NCBI GenBank assembly: GCA_934219025.1
Contig: CAKQDG010000124.1
Coordinates: 1-5,626, forward strand
Direction: 5' to 3'
DNA length: 5,626 nt
Source: an uncultured Prevotella sp.
GTDB taxonomy: Bacteria > Bacteroidota > Bacteroidia > Bacteroidales > Bacteroidaceae
Shown: in pieces, positions 1-5,409 of the stretch
Numbering within the stretch: the first letter of the stretch is position 1
Layout: each line of letters starts with the position of its first letter
Program-made: the position numbers and the translations under genes
The notes under the pieces: generated by a model
Told to the model about the DNA's origin: nothing
What the model saw: only the letters and a program-made list of their open reading frames with translations
The model's database searches: none

Positions 1-512
1 TGCACCGCATGACGGTGGAGGACTTCAAGGAAAGCCGGAAGATGCCCCTCATCGTGGTGCTCGACGATGTGCGCTCGCTACACAACGTGGGCTCCGTGTT
101 CCGCAGCGGCGACGCCTTCCGCATCGAGGGCGTGTGGCTGTGCGGAATAACGGCGCAACCGCCGATGCCGGAGATTCACAAAACGGCACTCGGAGCCGAA
201 GACAGTGTGGACTGGCGCTATTTCAAGACAGCAACGGAGGCGGTGGCAGAACTCCACCGCATGCAGTATGAGGTGTGTTCCGTGGAGCAGTGCGAAGGCA
301 GCACAATGCTCGAAGACTACACCCCCGACACCTCCCTTCACAAAGGATTTGCCATCGTTATGGGCAACGAGGTGAAGGGTGTTCACCAGGAAGTGGTAGA
401 CCAGAGCGACCGCTGTCTGGAAATTCCGCAGTTTGGCACCAAGCACTCCCTCAACGTTTCCGTCACGGCAGGAATAGTGATTTGGGAATTTGCCAGAAAG
501 CTGATGCTCTAA
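1..512 (+). CDS. TrmH/SpoU-family RNA 2'-O-ribose methyltransferase (5'-partial)
   Basis: Transfers a methyl group from S-adenosylmethionine to a ribose 2'-OH in tRNA or rRNA; the exact nucleotide cannot be told from sequence. All three SpoU motifs are visible. Counting from the Met at base 9, motif 1 is NVGSVFR (residues 26-32, with the conserved Asn26 and Arg32), motif 2 is GFAIVMGNEVKGV (113-125), and motif 3 is IPQFG..HSLNVSVTAG (139-155). Motifs 2 and 3 normally form the C-terminal trefoil knot that binds the cofactor. The family member I recall from Prevotella begins upstream of MTVEDF with a short helix ending in LHRM. The in-frame bases before the Met at 9 read (C)TG-CAC-CGC, i.e. probably L-H-R, so the true start is most likely outside the window and the Met at 9 is internal. 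The C-terminus is intact, ending in TAA at 510-512. The protein is the short single-domain type without the N-terminal L30e-like domain, unless that is cut off. A terminator follows 50 bases downstream. Confidence 0.93.
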   Translation, partial: HRMTVEDFKESRKMPLIVVLDDVRSLHNVGSVFRSGDAFRIEGVWLCGITAQPPMPEIHKTALGAEDSVDWRYFKTATEAVAELHRMQYEVCSVEQCEGSTMLEDYTPDTSLHKGFAIVMGNEVKGVHQEVVDQSDRCLEIPQFGTKHSLNVSVTAGIVIWEFARKLML

Positions 513-562
513 GCTGTATATCCATAGAATGATACAGGATAGGAATATATATATTTTAAAGA

Positions 563-613
563 GGCAAGGGTGAAAAAATAGTGTTCCATTTTTCGCTTTT
601 TGCCTTTCTTTTT
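563..613 (+). terminator. Probable Rho-independent terminator of the methyltransferase gene
   Basis: On the plus-strand RNA, GGCAA (563-567) pairs with TTGCC (600-604), and GAAAAAAT (572-579) pairs with ATTTTTC (588-594, one bulge). G-C and G-U pairs lie in between, giving a long imperfect stem around an 8-base loop (580-587). The stem is followed by TTTCTTTTT (605-613). The stem is AT/GU-rich, which lowers confidence, but the T tract and its position 50 bases past the stop codon fit. Confidence 0.5.
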
Positions 614-668
614 CATGCTGCAAACAGACCACTCGGAGCTGATTCCCCTTTACTCTAATCATAACCAC

Positions 669-687
669 CTATGTTTCAATAACATAG
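669..687. repeat. Small perfect inverted repeat (7-bp stem, 5-base loop)
   Basis: CTATGTT (669-675) and AACATAG (681-687) are perfect inverted copies around the loop TCAAT. No T tract follows on either strand, so this is not an intrinsic terminator. It sits just before the larger palindromic block and may belong to the same intergenic element. Confidence 0.4.
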
Positions 688-694
688 ACACAAC

Positions 695-798
695 AAAGCG
701 AAGAAACGACAAGCCCGTCTTCGGGCAAAGCATCGCTTTTCGGGCAGAGAAGCAATGCTTCTTTCGGAGAGAAGCAATGCTTTGCTCCCGAAAAAGCG
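695..798. repeat. Nested palindromic repeat block (REP/MITE-like), with a 15-bp direct repeat
   Basis: This stretch is GC-richer than the surrounding intergenic DNA and almost wholly made of inverted repeats. A compact hairpin has stem GCCCG/CGGGC (713-717/722-726) with loop TCTT. AAAGCGA (695-701) is the inverse of TCGCTTT (733-739) and encloses that hairpin. CGCTTTTCGGG (734-744) is the inverse of CCCGAAAAAGCG (787-798) with one bulged A. AGAGAAGCAATGCTT occurs twice without mismatch (746-760 and 768-782, 22-base period), each copy holding the palindrome AAGCA-A-TGCTT. A weaker third unit, AAAGCATCGCTTTT, lies at 727-740. The whole could fold as one long arm from 734 to 798. From memory, similar AAGCATTGCTT/CGGGAGCAAAGC strings are dispersed between genes in Prevotella genomes; I cannot confirm this here. 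No T tract flanks it, so simple termination is unlikely. Confidence 0.6.
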
Positions 799-869
799 CA
801 TGTCGAACACAGAAAACACCGCGAAAAAGTGTTCCAAAGTTCTTTATCACCCGATTTATAGTAAATTCG

Positions 870-900
870 TTGGCTATCTGAAATTATTTTATTAGATTTG
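870..900 (+). promoter_or_regulatory. Promoter of the DUF4254-GT9 unit (Bacteroidetes type)
   Basis: TAGATTTG at 893-900 matches the Bacteroidetes -7 consensus TAnnTTTG exactly. A -33-like TTG lies at 870-872, 20 bases upstream. Transcription would start near 905-910, leaving a short leader of about 20 bases before the ATG at 928. No Shine-Dalgarno sequence is present in that leader, as is common in this phylum. Confidence 0.65.
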
Positions 901-927
901 CCACAAAATTAAAACAACTAAGATTTT

Positions 928-1536
928 ATGACATTCACACAACTATGCAATAACGTGTTCAACCTTGCAATCAACGACTATCACGCAAAAGACAATGTTG
1001 ATACACCGATAAACAACCCATACGACCGCGACACAATAGAAAACCGCCTCTATCTGAAATGCTGGATAGACACCGTGCAGTGGCATCTGGAAGACATCAT
1101 ACGCGACCCGCACATCGAACCGCTCGAAGCCCTGAAGCTGAAACGCCGCATAGACCGCAGCAACCAGGACCGCACGGATCTTGTGGAACAGATAGACAGC
1201 TACTTCCGCACAAAATACAACGACGTGAACGTGCTCCCCGGCGCAACAATCAACACCGAGAGCCCGGCATGGGCAATAGACCGCCTGTCGATTCTCGCCC
1301 TCAAGATATACCATATGAAGGAGCAAGTGGACAGAAAAGACGCCACACCCGAGCATATCGAAAAATGTCAGGGCAAACTCAACGTGCTGCTCGAACAGCA
1401 GGTGGACCTGAGCACGGCAATAGACCAGCTGCTCGACGACATCGAGGCTGGCAGAAAATACATGAAGGTGTACCGACAGATGAAGATGTACAACGACCCT
1501 TCCACAAACCCTATCCTCTACGCTAACAAGAAATAA
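928..1536 (+). CDS. DUF4254 family protein
   Basis: A complete 202-residue soluble protein with no signal peptide or membrane segment, recognisable as DUF4254, a family of unknown function in Bacteroidetes. The sequence looks all-helical. Strongly conserved-looking stretches are NDYH (residues 16-19), LYLKCWIDTVQWHLED (41-56), DRSNQDRTDLVEQID (76-90), ESPAWAIDRLSILALKIYHM (111-130) and IEAGRKYMKVYRQMKMYND (172-190). Histidines occur near the ends of three predicted helices (His19, His53, His129), which could make a metal or substrate site, but that is inference. The start at 928 is supported by the promoter 28 bases upstream and by the family N-terminus MTFT. The stop shares its last base with the ATG of the glycosyltransferase gene (TAATG at 1534-1538), so the two are probably translationally coupled. 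A role in the same glycan pathway is suggested only by this pairing. Confidence 0.93.
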   Translation: MTFTQLCNNVFNLAINDYHAKDNVDTPINNPYDRDTIENRLYLKCWIDTVQWHLEDIIRDPHIEPLEALKLKRRIDRSNQDRTDLVEQIDSYFRTKYNDVNVLPGATINTESPAWAIDRLSILALKIYHMKEQVDRKDATPEHIEKCQGKLNVLLEQQVDLSTAIDQLLDDIEAGRKYMKVYRQMKMYNDPSTNPILYANKK

Positions 1537-2600
1537 TGAAGACTGAGCATATCCTTGTAATAAGATTCTCAGCAATGGGCGACGTGGCAATGACAGTGCC
1601 CGTAATCTATTCACTGGCAAAGCGCTATCCCGACGTGAGGATAACGATGCTGAGCCAGAAATACGCACGCCCGTTCTTTGAACACATGCCGCACAACGTG
1701 GGATTCATGGAGGCAGACCTGAAAGGCGAATACCACGGAGTGAAGGGGCTCAATGCGCTTTACCGCCGGCTGATGGCAAAAAACTTCACCGCCATTGCCG
1801 ACCTGCACAGCGTGTTGCGCTCCCAATACCTGCGCATGCGCTTCAATATCGACAGATACAAGGTGGCGCACATCGACAAGCACCGCAGTCTGCGCCGCCA
1901 GCTCACATCGCCCACAAACAAGCGGCTGGAGCAGCTGCCCACATCCTTCCAGAACTATGCCGACGTGTTTGCAGCACTCGGATACCCCATAGACGTGGAA
2001 TTCAATTCGATATACCCCGAAGGGAAAGGCGACATCAGCCAGCTGCCCGAAACATTCCGCCGCAAAACCGCCGACGAACTTTGGATTGGCGTGGCACCGT
2101 TTGCCGCCCATAAAGGCAAGATATACCCGCAGGAAAAAATGCAGCAGGTGCTCGACATCCTTGTGGAACGCCACCCCAAGGCAAGAATATTCCTCTTTGG
2201 AGGCGGAAAGGAAGAGGGCAATACAATGCAGCAGTGGGCAGAACGCCACCAACAGATAGAAAACGCCTCGGCACAGCTTCAGGGCATACACAACGAGCTG
2301 ATACTGATGAGCCATCTCGACATGATGCTCTCGATGGACAGTTCGAACATGCACCTGGCATCACTCGTGGGCACACCCGTGGTGAGCGTGTGGGGAGCAA
2401 CCCACCCCTTCACCGGATTCATGGGATGGGGGCAAAATCCCGACAACACCGTGATGATCGACATGCCATGCCGCCCGTGCAGCATCTACGGCAACAAGCC
2501 GTGCATGCGCGGCAACTACCCCTGTCTTACGGGCATCACGCCACAGATGATAGCAGACAGGATGGAGATACAGCTGCTGAAAGGCAGAAAAGAAAAATAA
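1536..2600 (+). CDS. Glycosyltransferase family 9 (ADP-heptose:LPS heptosyltransferase-like)
   Basis: A 354-residue GT-B fold glycosyltransferase of family GT9, the family of WaaC/WaaF that adds heptose to the inner core of lipopolysaccharide at the cytoplasmic face of the inner membrane. The N-terminal half opens with ILVIRFSAMGDVAMTVPV (6-23). Asp16 corresponds to the proposed catalytic base in heptosyltransferases. The C-terminal nucleotide-sugar domain has WIGVAPFAAHKGK (183-195), FLFGGGKEE (219-227) and the GT9 signature MDSSNMHLASLVGTPVVSVWG (267-287, Ser/Asn/His-rich donor-site turn). A four-cysteine cluster follows (Cys312, Cys315, Cys323, Cys330). Donor and acceptor cannot be read from the sequence, and heptose is not assured in this phylum. 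The ATG overlaps the stop of the DUF4254 gene by one base. The stop lies 30 bases before a strong terminator, closing the two-gene unit. Confidence 0.92.
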   Translation: MKTEHILVIRFSAMGDVAMTVPVIYSLAKRYPDVRITMLSQKYARPFFEHMPHNVGFMEADLKGEYHGVKGLNALYRRLMAKNFTAIADLHSVLRSQYLRMRFNIDRYKVAHIDKHRSLRRQLTSPTNKRLEQLPTSFQNYADVFAALGYPIDVEFNSIYPEGKGDISQLPETFRRKTADELWIGVAPFAAHKGKIYPQEKMQQVLDILVERHPKARIFLFGGGKEEGNTMQQWAERHQQIENASAQLQGIHNELILMSHLDMMLSMDSSNMHLASLVGTPVVSVWGATHPFTGFMGWGQNPDNTVMIDMPCRPCSIYGNKPCMRGNYPCLTGITPQMIADRMEIQLLKGRKEK

Positions 2601-2623
2601 GCGGAAAACTTGAATCTTACGAT

Positions 2624-2680
2624 AAAAAAAAACAGGACTTTCATCGGCAAATGCCATTGCAAAGTCCTGTTGTTTTTTTT
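2624..2680. terminator. Bidirectional terminator between the GT9 gene and HU
   Basis: AACAGGACTTT (2631-2641) and AAAGTCCTGTT (2661-2671) form a perfect 11-bp stem. The plus strand continues into eight T's (2673-2680) after one G. The minus strand continues into an uninterrupted T run (complement of the A's at 2624-2630). The 19-base loop holds a further small pairing, GGCA/TGCC (2646-2649/2652-2655). It therefore ends both the convergent glycosyltransferase transcript and the HU transcript. Confidence 0.9.
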
Positions 2681-2681
2681 A

Positions 2682-2696
2682 TGTCGCCAAGCGACA
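2682..2696 (-). other. Short hairpin downstream of HU
   Basis: TGTCGC (2682-2687) and GCGACA (2691-2696) form a perfect 6-bp stem with a 3-base loop, 17 bases past the HU stop codon. It is followed on the minus strand by A's, not T's, so it is not the terminator itself. It may stabilise the 3' end of the HU mRNA. Confidence 0.4.
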
Positions 2697-2713
2697 ATGG
2701 AAAGTTCCCAGAA

Positions 2714-2989
2714 TTACTTGTTCAGCGCATCCTCAAGGTCAGCACCAGCCTTGAACTTGGCAACCTTCTTTGCAGCAATCTGAATCTTCTGCTTTGTAGC
2801 CGGGTTGATACCCTCGCGAGCCGGACGCTCGTTCACACTGAATGTACCGAAACCGATCAAAGCAATCTTGTCACCAGCCACGAGAGCATCCTTAATAGCA
2901 GCAACAGTAGCGTCAAGAGCCTTCTTTGAATCAGCCTTGCTCAAACCTGCACCTGCAGCGATTTTGTCAATAAGTTCTGTCTTGTTCAT
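2714..2989 (-). CDS. hup: HU-family DNA-binding protein (DNABII)
   Basis: A complete 91-residue histone-like protein of normal HU length. HU dimers bind and bend DNA with little sequence preference, compact the nucleoid and assist replication, repair and recombination. The N-terminal helical dimerisation part is MNKTELIDKIAAGAGLSKAD and onward (residues 1-40). The DNABII signature GFGTFSVNERPAREGINPATK spans 46-66. Pro63, in the NPATK tip of the beta-arm, is the residue that intercalates between DNA bases. The C-terminal helix is ADLEDALNK. The chain is rich in Lys and Ala with few aromatics, as expected. The ATG at 2989 gives the canonical MNKTELI start. Codon choice is narrower than in the neighbours (frequent GCA/GCT Ala, AAG Lys), fitting high expression. 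The gene stands alone with its own promoter and terminator and is divergent from the rhomboid gene. Confidence 0.97.
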   Translation of the reverse strand: MNKTELIDKIAAGAGLSKADSKKALDATVAAIKDALVAGDKIALIGFGTFSVNERPAREGINPATKQKIQIAAKKVAKFKAGADLEDALNK

Positions 2990-3087
2990 AATTGTTATCT
3001 TTTAAAATATTAATAATGTTTTTCCGTTTTTGTACTGGCACGAAGCCCACTCCCACAGCGAGTAGCAGCACTTCCATCAGTAAAATG
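2990..3087 (-). promoter_or_regulatory. Long 5' leader of HU with a candidate 36-codon ORF
   Basis: From the predicted transcription start near 3085-3087 to the HU ATG there are about 95 bases. The promoter-proximal half is GC-rich, while the HU-proximal half is strongly AT-rich (3000-3030). Reading on the minus strand, an ATG at 3077-3075 opens 36 codons ending with TGA at 2969-2967, i.e. 20 bases inside the HU gene in another frame. The peptide begins MEVLLLAVGVGFVPVQKRKN: a short hydrophobic run then basic residues. An imperfect 6-bp hairpin (ACTC/GAGT core) lies in the GC-rich half. Whether the leader acts as a coding leader, a structured leader or neither is undecided. Confidence 0.3.
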
Positions 3088-3092
3088 GTAGG

Positions 3093-3123
3093 CAAATATA
3101 GCGTAAACCTTTTATAAATCAAA
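3093..3123 (-). promoter_or_regulatory. HU promoter (perfect Bacteroidetes -33/-7)
   Basis: On the minus strand TTTG (complement of 3120-3123) is followed after exactly 19 bases by TATATTTG (complement of 3093-3100). Both elements and their spacing match the Bacteroides consensus TTTG-N19-21-TAnnTTTG, consistent with a strongly expressed gene. Confidence 0.85.
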
Positions 3124-3205
3124 TAAAAAACGGGAAAAAGTTATGAATATGATTAAAAAAAACTGCTTAACGGCTTGTTTTATAGTATTTCACGGATATT
3201 TTTCG

Positions 3206-3242
3206 TACTTTTGCCCACCAATTTCAACAAAATAATAAGGAG
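3206..3242 (+). promoter_or_regulatory. Promoter -7 element and ribosome binding site of the rhomboid gene
   Basis: TACTTTTG (3206-3213) matches TAnnTTTG. No TTTG or TTG is found at the expected -33 distance (around 3183-3186 the sequence is TAGT), so the promoter may be weak or need help. Upstream DNA is very AT-rich. AAGGAG at 3237-3242, six bases before the ATG at 3249, is a clear Shine-Dalgarno sequence. It is the only one in this window and fixes the rhomboid start. Confidence 0.65.
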
Positions 3243-3248
3243 ACAACA

Positions 3249-4175
3249 ATGCGCGACATTCCAGCTATAACAAAGAATTTGCTAATAATCAACATACTGA
3301 TGTTTGCAGCCGACTATGTGTTCGGAAGGCTCGGCATCGACCTGAACAACATGCTCGGACTGCACTTCTTCCTCTCGTCTGATTTCCACATATACCAGCT
3401 CTTCACCTACATGTTCATGCACGGCGGCTTGACCCACATATTCTTCAATATGTTCGCCCTGTGGATGTTCGGCAGAATAGTGGAAAACATGTGGGGACCA
3501 AAGCGATTCCTCACATACTATCTCGTGTGCGGAGTGGGAGCCGGACTGATACAGGAAGCCGTGCAATACGCAACATATCTCGCGGAAGGACTTGCAAACT
3601 ACGACTTCGTGATGACAGCCTACGGGCGAATCACCATGGACACATACCTCGACCAGTGGACCACAGTGGGAGCCTCGGGAGCCATCTACGGCATACTGCT
3701 CGCCTTCGGCATGCTCTTCCCCGAAGAGCGCATATTCATCTTCCCGCTGCCGGTGCCGATAAAGGCAAAATGGTTTGTAGTGCTCTATGCCGTGCTCGAA
3801 CTCTCGCTCGGACTCGGAATGCCCGGCGACAGCGTGGCACACTTTGCCCACCTCGGCGGAATGCTCTTCGGCTACCTGCTCATCAGATACTGGCGCAAAA
3901 ACCAGTACAACGGATTCGGGGGCGGAATGTATGGCAACTACGGCGGAAAGCAGAGCATATTCTCAAAGATGAAAGACTACTGGGAGAAACACTCGCAGAA
4001 ATTCTCGCGCAACGCCAGCTCAGCCACAGGCCGCGAAACCGACTGGGAGTACAACGCACGGAAGAAAAAAGAACAGGACGAAGTAGACCGCATACTCGAC
4101 AAAATAAGACGGAGCGGATACGACAGCCTGACAGCAGACGAGAAGAAAAAACTCTTTGACAACAGCAAGCAGTAA
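3249..4175 (+). CDS. Rhomboid-family intramembrane serine protease with C-terminal cytoplasmic-type tail
   Basis: An inner-membrane protease that cleaves transmembrane substrates within the bilayer; 308 residues. Oxyanion-hole residues are His63 and Asn67 in HGGLTHIFFNM (58-68). The nucleophile is Ser143 in GASG (141-144). The catalytic partner is His201 in AHFAHLGG (197-204). Hydrophobic segments lie at about 9-24, 48-75, 88-104, 140-156, 172-190 and 197-213, matching the six-helix core. Between the third segment and the GASG helix there is an extra loop of about 35 residues (104-138). After the core come a Gly/Tyr/Asn-rich linker (219-233) and a charged tail ending in VDRILDKIRRSGYDSLTADEKKKLFDNS (279-306). 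I recall that segment as conserved at the C-terminus of Bacteroidetes rhomboids (I believe listed as DUF6576). The start is fixed by a Shine-Dalgarno sequence. The next gene begins 9 bases after the stop. Substrates are unknown. Confidence 0.95.
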   Translation: MRDIPAITKNLLIINILMFAADYVFGRLGIDLNNMLGLHFFLSSDFHIYQLFTYMFMHGGLTHIFFNMFALWMFGRIVENMWGPKRFLTYYLVCGVGAGLIQEAVQYATYLAEGLANYDFVMTAYGRITMDTYLDQWTTVGASGAIYGILLAFGMLFPEERIFIFPLPVPIKAKWFVVLYAVLELSLGLGMPGDSVAHFAHLGGMLFGYLLIRYWRKNQYNGFGGGMYGNYGGKQSIFSKMKDYWEKHSQKFSRNASSATGRETDWEYNARKKKEQDEVDRILDKIRRSGYDSLTADEKKKLFDNSKQ

Positions 4176-4184
4176 AAATCTCTT

Positions 4185-5273
4185 ATGCTTGGAAAAATAA
4201 AAAAAATAATAATGCAGATGATGGTGGGGGCAAACATCGCCACCATCATCTTTATGCTCATCGTGGGATTCAGCTACAAGCTAAACCCCATAGAGCACCC
4301 CATATCCTCAAACATCGGACTCACCTTCCCCATATTACTGCTTGCAAACACAGCATTCCTCATCCTTTTCATGATATTCAAAAAGCGGCTCGCCATCGTG
4401 CCCGTGCTCGGTTTCGTGGTGTGCTATATCCCCATCAGGATATACTGCCCGCTGAACGTGCCACACGCAACGCCCGAAGACGCGATAAAGATTATGTCGT
4501 ACAACGTGTTCATGTTCAACAAAGACGACAGCCTCGGACTACAGAAAATATCAGACTACGTGAACAACAGCGGAGCATCCATCGTTTGCATGCAAGAGGC
4601 AACATTCAACGACGACGTGGAAAAAGCCTTCAGTAAAGAATACCAATATCTCGACACCGCACGAAACCAGAAAAACGGCGACACACAGCTGATACTCAGC
4701 AAATACCCAATACTATCAAAAACACGCATCAACGAAGAACTCACGGGATGCCTCTGCGCAGCCTACGAAGTGCTCATCGACGGCGACCGCACCACCGTGA
4801 TATGCTGCCACTTCGAGGGCAGCGGACTCTCCATGCAAGACCGCAAGGAATTTCACAGCATAGTGAAGGGAAACTGGAAAAACGACACCGTGGGCACAGA
4901 CTCCAAACGAATGATCGTAAGACTCGGCGAAGCATCAAAACGCCGCGTGCCCCAGGTGGAAGGCGTAATAAAATATATAAAGAGCCGAAAAGGAGAGCCG
5001 GTTCTGCTCTTCGGCGACTTCAACGACAACCCCATATCCTACTGCCACAACCTGCTCGCCAAGACACTCGACGACTGCTACACGGCAACAGCCAACGGAC
5101 CGGGAATATCCTATCACTACAACACCTTCTACGTGAGGATAGACAACGTGATGTGCTCCTCCCACTGGCAACCCTATAACTTCAAAGTGGATAGAGACAT
5201 AGCCACCTCAGACCACTACCCGATATGGGGATTTGTAAAGAAATCACAGCATAAAGGCAAAAAAAGCCCATGA
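4185..5273 (+). CDS. Membrane-anchored endonuclease/exonuclease/phosphatase (EEP) family protein
   Basis: A 362-residue protein with three N-terminal membrane helices (about 13-30, 46-66, 69-87) followed by an EEP domain (about 101-352). Metal-dependent EEP enzymes cleave phosphodiester or phosphomonoester bonds in nucleic acids, phospholipids or phosphoinositides. Catalytic motifs are all present: MSYN (104-107, Asn107), MQE (136-138, Glu138), CHFEG (208-212, His209), GDFND (277-281, Asp278/Asn280), RIDNV (318-322, Asp320) and SDHYP (342-346, Asp343/His344). The basic N-terminus MLGKIKK and the FKKR between helices 2 and 3 suggest an N-in topology. With three helices the catalytic domain would face the periplasm, favouring a lipid, glycan-phosphate or extracytoplasmic nucleic-acid substrate over DNA repair; this is inference. 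The domain carries eight cysteines, unusual for a periplasmic enzyme. It is only 9 bases behind the rhomboid gene and probably co-transcribed. No Shine-Dalgarno sequence precedes the ATG. Confidence 0.93.
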   Translation: MLGKIKKIIMQMMVGANIATIIFMLIVGFSYKLNPIEHPISSNIGLTFPILLLANTAFLILFMIFKKRLAIVPVLGFVVCYIPIRIYCPLNVPHATPEDAIKIMSYNVFMFNKDDSLGLQKISDYVNNSGASIVCMQEATFNDDVEKAFSKEYQYLDTARNQKNGDTQLILSKYPILSKTRINEELTGCLCAAYEVLIDGDRTTVICCHFEGSGLSMQDRKEFHSIVKGNWKNDTVGTDSKRMIVRLGEASKRRVPQVEGVIKYIKSRKGEPVLLFGDFNDNPISYCHNLLAKTLDDCYTATANGPGISYHYNTFYVRIDNVMCSSHWQPYNFKVDRDIATSDHYPIWGFVKKSQHKGKKSP

Positions 5274-5300
5274 CTAATCAGTAAGTTAAAAAAAAATAAG

Positions 5301-5308
5301 TATCTTTG
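5301..5308 (+). promoter_or_regulatory. secDF promoter -7 element
   Basis: TATCTTTG (5301-5308) matches TAnnTTTG exactly and lies 27 bases after the EEP stop. A -33 TTTG is not found at the usual distance, and an A-rich run (5288-5297) lies just upstream. I see no terminator between the EEP gene and this point, so read-through from the rhomboid unit is also possible. Confidence 0.6.
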
Positions 5309-5314
5309 CACGCT

Positions 5315-5409
5315 ATGTAGCCCAAAGTATGCACTTTCGCGGCAAAAGCATACCAAAATGATACCGAAGCATCAAACGGAAAAACTATAATTATAACAAT
5401 AAAAACAAA
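5315..5409 (+). promoter_or_regulatory. secDF 5' leader with alternative hairpins
   Basis: About 95 untranslated bases separate the predicted transcription start from the secDF ATG. GTATGC (5327-5332) and GCATAC (5348-5353) are perfect inverted copies. AAAGT (5324-5328) and ACTTT (5333-5337) are another pair, around the loop ATGC, and the two pairings exclude each other. Two 10-codon ORFs overlap by ATGA: one from 5329 to 5361 (MHFRGKSIPK) and one from 5358 to 5390 (MIPKHQTEKL). The last 30 bases before the ATG are AT-rich and free of structure, which suits Bacteroidetes initiation. Function is not established. Confidence 0.3.

Noticed and set aside
9..11. ATG at 9 as the true start of the methyltransferase
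   Set aside because: In-frame codons upstream read as the L-H-R expected just before this Met in relatives, so the protein most likely begins before the window.
78..668. 196-codon minus-strand ORF opposite the methyltransferase
   Set aside because: The plus strand has all SpoU motifs. The antisense frame has no recognisable domain and crosses the terminator.
695..798. CRISPR-like array
   Set aside because: Only two exact 15-bp copies (plus one decayed) at 22-base period, with 7-base spacing. Real CRISPR spacers are about 30 bases, and no cas gene is present.
695..798. Intrinsic terminator or tRNA in the palindromic block
   Set aside because: No T tract follows any of the hairpins on either strand, and no cloverleaf or T-arm sequence is seen.
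659..850. 63-codon minus-strand ORF over the repeat block
   Set aside because: The mirror image of the same repeats (SIASLRKKHCFSARKAMLC), with low-complexity similarity to the opposite strand. It has no promoter or domain.
600..881. 93-codon plus-strand ORF in the intergenic region
   Set aside because: It starts inside the terminator and runs through the palindromic repeats. The peptide (FGQSIAFRAEKQCFF...) is what the repeats read as by chance, and it ends at the DUF4254 promoter region. No domain is recognisable.
943..1668. 241-codon minus-strand ORF antisense to DUF4254
   Set aside because: An antisense shadow rich in Val, His and Cys with no family resemblance. The plus-strand frame is clearly DUF4254.
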